Positions 35,910 through 37,512 of a stretch of DNA of 37,512 nt are shown here, in pieces. The position numbers and the translations under genes are program-made. The DNA is taken from contig NZ_VMQS01000022.1 in assembly GCF_007625055.1 (NCBI RefSeq), positions 1-37,512 on the forward strand, written 5' to 3'. The stretch comes from Halomonas sp. Lineage in GTDB: Bacteria > Pseudomonadota > Gammaproteobacteria > Pseudomonadales > Halomonadaceae. The notes below the pieces were generated by a model. The model searched no databases and was not told where the DNA came from. It saw only the letters and a list, made by a program, of their open reading frames with translations. Position 1 is the first letter of the stretch, and the number at the start of each line of letters is the position of its first letter.

Positions 35910-37091
35910 ATGAGCCAACGCGATGAGCCGCTTACCCTGCTAGGAGACCTGACCCCGGCTGAATTTATGGCCGAATACTGGCAACAGAAGCCGCTGCTTA
36001 TTCGCGGCGCTTTTCCCGATATGCTCAGCCCGCTGGACCCGGATGAGCTTGCCGGGCTTGCCTGCGAGGAAGGCATAGAGGCGCGCCTGGTGGAAGAGCA
36101 TGGCCCTGATGGCCCGTGGCAGGTTTCTCATGGCCCCTTTGATGACGCCACCTTTGAACGTTTGCCCGAGGAGAAATGGAGCCTGCTGGTGCAGGCCGTT
36201 GACCACTATGTGCCTTCGGTCGCGGCCCTGATGGATGAGTTTGATTTCCTGCCCCGCTGGCGTCTGGATGACATCATGATCAGCTATGCCCCTCCCGGTG
36301 GCAGCGTCGGCCCGCATATTGACCAGTATGATGTGTTCCTGCTGCAAACCAGCGGCCAGCGCCGCTGGCAGCTAGGCGGCATGACCGCCGACGCTGCGCC
36401 TATCATCCCCGGTATTGATCTGCGCATTCTCAAGGATTTCGAGATTGAAGCCGGCTCTGACTGGGTGCTGGAGCCTGGTGACATGCTGTACTTACCGCCG
36501 GGCTGGGCGCACCACGGGGTCAGCCAGACGGATGACTGCATGACAGTCTCCGTCGGTTTTCGCGCGCCTTCCGCCGATGAAGCCGTTACCTCCTATGCGG
36601 ACTACCTGGGCGAGCAGCTGCTACCCTCCCAGCGCTATAGCGATGCCGCCATGGCACCGGCCGACGATGCCAGTGAGATTGACGATGCCGCACTGGAGCG
36701 CATGCGCCAGCTGATTCTTGAAACGCTGGATAACCCGACTCAACTCAGCCAGTGGTTTGGCCGTGTGATGACCCAGCCCAAATACGTTGATCAGCTGGTC
36801 CCGTATGACCCGCCCCTGAGCGTGCCTGAGCTTGTTGCTGCACTACAGGGTGATTCACCTCTCTATCATGCCCCAGGCTCACGCCTGGCCTGGCGCGCCG
36901 ATGGCGATACCGTCACCCTGTTTGCCGATGGCGATGGTTACCCCTGCAGCCGCGAGCTGGCCCAGCGCCTGGCCGACCCGAGACCGATTCATGCAGATGT
37001 TCTGAGCCTGGCAGGCGCCGATGCCTTGCTGACCCAACTGGTGAATGTCGGCAGCCTCTACTGGCCCCAGGAGGAGGACGACGACGAGTGA
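35910..37091 (+). CDS. roxA: Ribosomal protein uL16 3-hydroxylase RoxA (YcfD)
   Basis: A JmjC-type 2-oxoglutarate/Fe(II) oxygenase that hydroxylates an arginine of ribosomal protein L16. The 393-residue product has an N-terminal block EYWQQKPLLIRGAFP, the cupin core with the metal motif HxD in GPHIDQYDVFLLQ (about 136-138), the distal His in LPPGWAHHGVS (about 200), and the helical dimerisation and winged-helix C-terminus. AGGA lies 10 nt before the ATG. An alternative TTG at 35880 would add ten residues. The stop overlaps the start of the acetyltransferase gene (GTGA). It uses 2-oxoglutarate as co-substrate. Confidence 0.95.
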   Translation: MSQRDEPLTLLGDLTPAEFMAEYWQQKPLLIRGAFPDMLSPLDPDELAGLACEEGIEARLVEEHGPDGPWQVSHGPFDDATFERLPEEKWSLLVQAVDHYVPSVAALMDEFDFLPRWRLDDIMISYAPPGGSVGPHIDQYDVFLLQTSGQRRWQLGGMTADAAPIIPGIDLRILKDFEIEAGSDWVLEPGDMLYLPPGWAHHGVSQTDDCMTVSVGFRAPSADEAVTSYADYLGEQLLPSQRYSDAAMAPADDASEIDDAALERMRQLILETLDNPTQLSQWFGRVMTQPKYVDQLVPYDPPLSVPELVAALQGDSPLYHAPGSRLAWRADGDTVTLFADGDGYPCSRELAQRLADPRPIHADVLSLAGADALLTQLVNVGSLYWPQEEDDDE

Positions 37092-37512
37092 CCCTGACCA
37101 TTGAAACCGGGCGCTGGCAAGCGCTCGGGTCACACGCCGCACCGATCCGGCGCCTTGTCTTTGTTATCGAGCAGCAGGTGCCGGAAGAGGAAGAATGGGA
37201 CGGCATGGACACCCATAGCACCCACTTTATTGCCTGGCAGAACGCGGATGGCGATCAACCCAGCCCCATCGGCACGGCGCGCCTGCTACCGGATGGCCAT
37301 ATCGGCCGGGTAGCTGTGCTGACTGAGCAACGCGGCCAGGGGGTCGGTGTTGCCTTGATGCAGGCCGCCATTGACGCTGCTCGCCAGCAGGGCCACGCCA
37401 AGGTAGTGCTCAGCGCCCAGCTGCATGCCTTGGCTTTCTATGAACATCTCGGCTTTGTCGCCTATGGCGACACCTTCATGGATGCCGGCATCCCTCATCG
37501 CGAGATGGTGCT
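37088..37512 (+). CDS. GNAT family N-acetyltransferase (partial, 3' end cut)
   Basis: An open frame starts at GTG 37088, overlapping the roxA stop by 4 bp (GTGA), behind a GGAGGAGG-type ribosome-binding site. The 141 visible codons encode a GNAT fold. RRLVFVIEQQVPEEEEWDGMD near the start resembles the ElaA-type acetyltransferases. The acetyl-CoA loop is RGQGVGVALM (about 91-100), and HALAFYEHLGFVAYGDTFMDAGIPHREM is typical of the C-terminal half. The window ends two bases into the next codon, so the stop is not seen. The substrate is unknown. Its coupling to roxA suggests coexpression. Confidence 0.88.
   Translation, partial: MTLTIETGRWQALGSHAAPIRRLVFVIEQQVPEEEEWDGMDTHSTHFIAWQNADGDQPSPIGTARLLPDGHIGRVAVLTEQRGQGVGVALMQAAIDAARQQGHAKVVLSAQLHALAFYEHLGFVAYGDTFMDAGIPHREMV

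Overview
This is a core-chromosome window of a gammaproteobacterium, most likely a halophilic member of the Halomonadaceae (Halomonas or a close relative). The assignment rests on protein type and gene order, not on a database search. Base composition is moderately GC-rich, genes are tightly packed, and many proteins are acidic. The combination of rmf, a single-subunit NADP isocitrate dehydrogenase, the ~1600-residue NAD-glutamate dehydrogenase and a Pseudomonas-like block around ftsK/infA/clpA fits that group. I see no insertion sequence, prophage, CRISPR array, toxin-antitoxin pair or defence island.

Layout. 1-313: tRNA-Glu and tRNA-Gly on the minus strand behind a strong promoter, with a damaged tRNA-like fragment at the left edge. 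431-4324: plus-strand msrB, rbgA (ylqF), alaA and htpX; htpX has a clear heat-shock (sigma-32) promoter. 4329-10105: pdxB, a small stand-alone WGR-domain gene, a glutaredoxin-like gene, rlmKL, rmf and pyrD. 10260-17889: minus-strand gdhB, trmA, murI and a hemerythrin-like gene that has lost metal ligands. 18143-23410: rarA on the plus strand meets the lolA/ftsK pair tail to tail. 23719-28639: aat, bpt, infA, clpA and clpS. 28947-37512: icd (minus), then plus-strand rluE-nudJ, mnmA-hflD, purB, roxA and a GNAT acetyltransferase cut by the window edge.

How the genes work together. aat and bpt attach destabilising N-terminal residues, and clpS/clpA recognise and unfold the products, so most of a bacterial N-degron pathway lies in about 5 kb (ClpP is not here). 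A second theme is RNA and ribosome work: tRNAs, trmA, mnmA, rluE, rlmKL, rbgA, rmf, infA and roxA. The rest is central metabolism (alaA, gdhB, icd, pyrD, purB, pdxB), cell wall and division (murI, ftsK, lolA) and protein quality control (msrB, htpX).

Most interest lies in regulatory and architectural details: the sigma-32 promoter of htpX, the structured infA leader, the inverted rarA, the tRNA relic, the ligand-poor hemerythrin-like protein and the lone WGR gene. I found no convincing undescribed multi-gene system.
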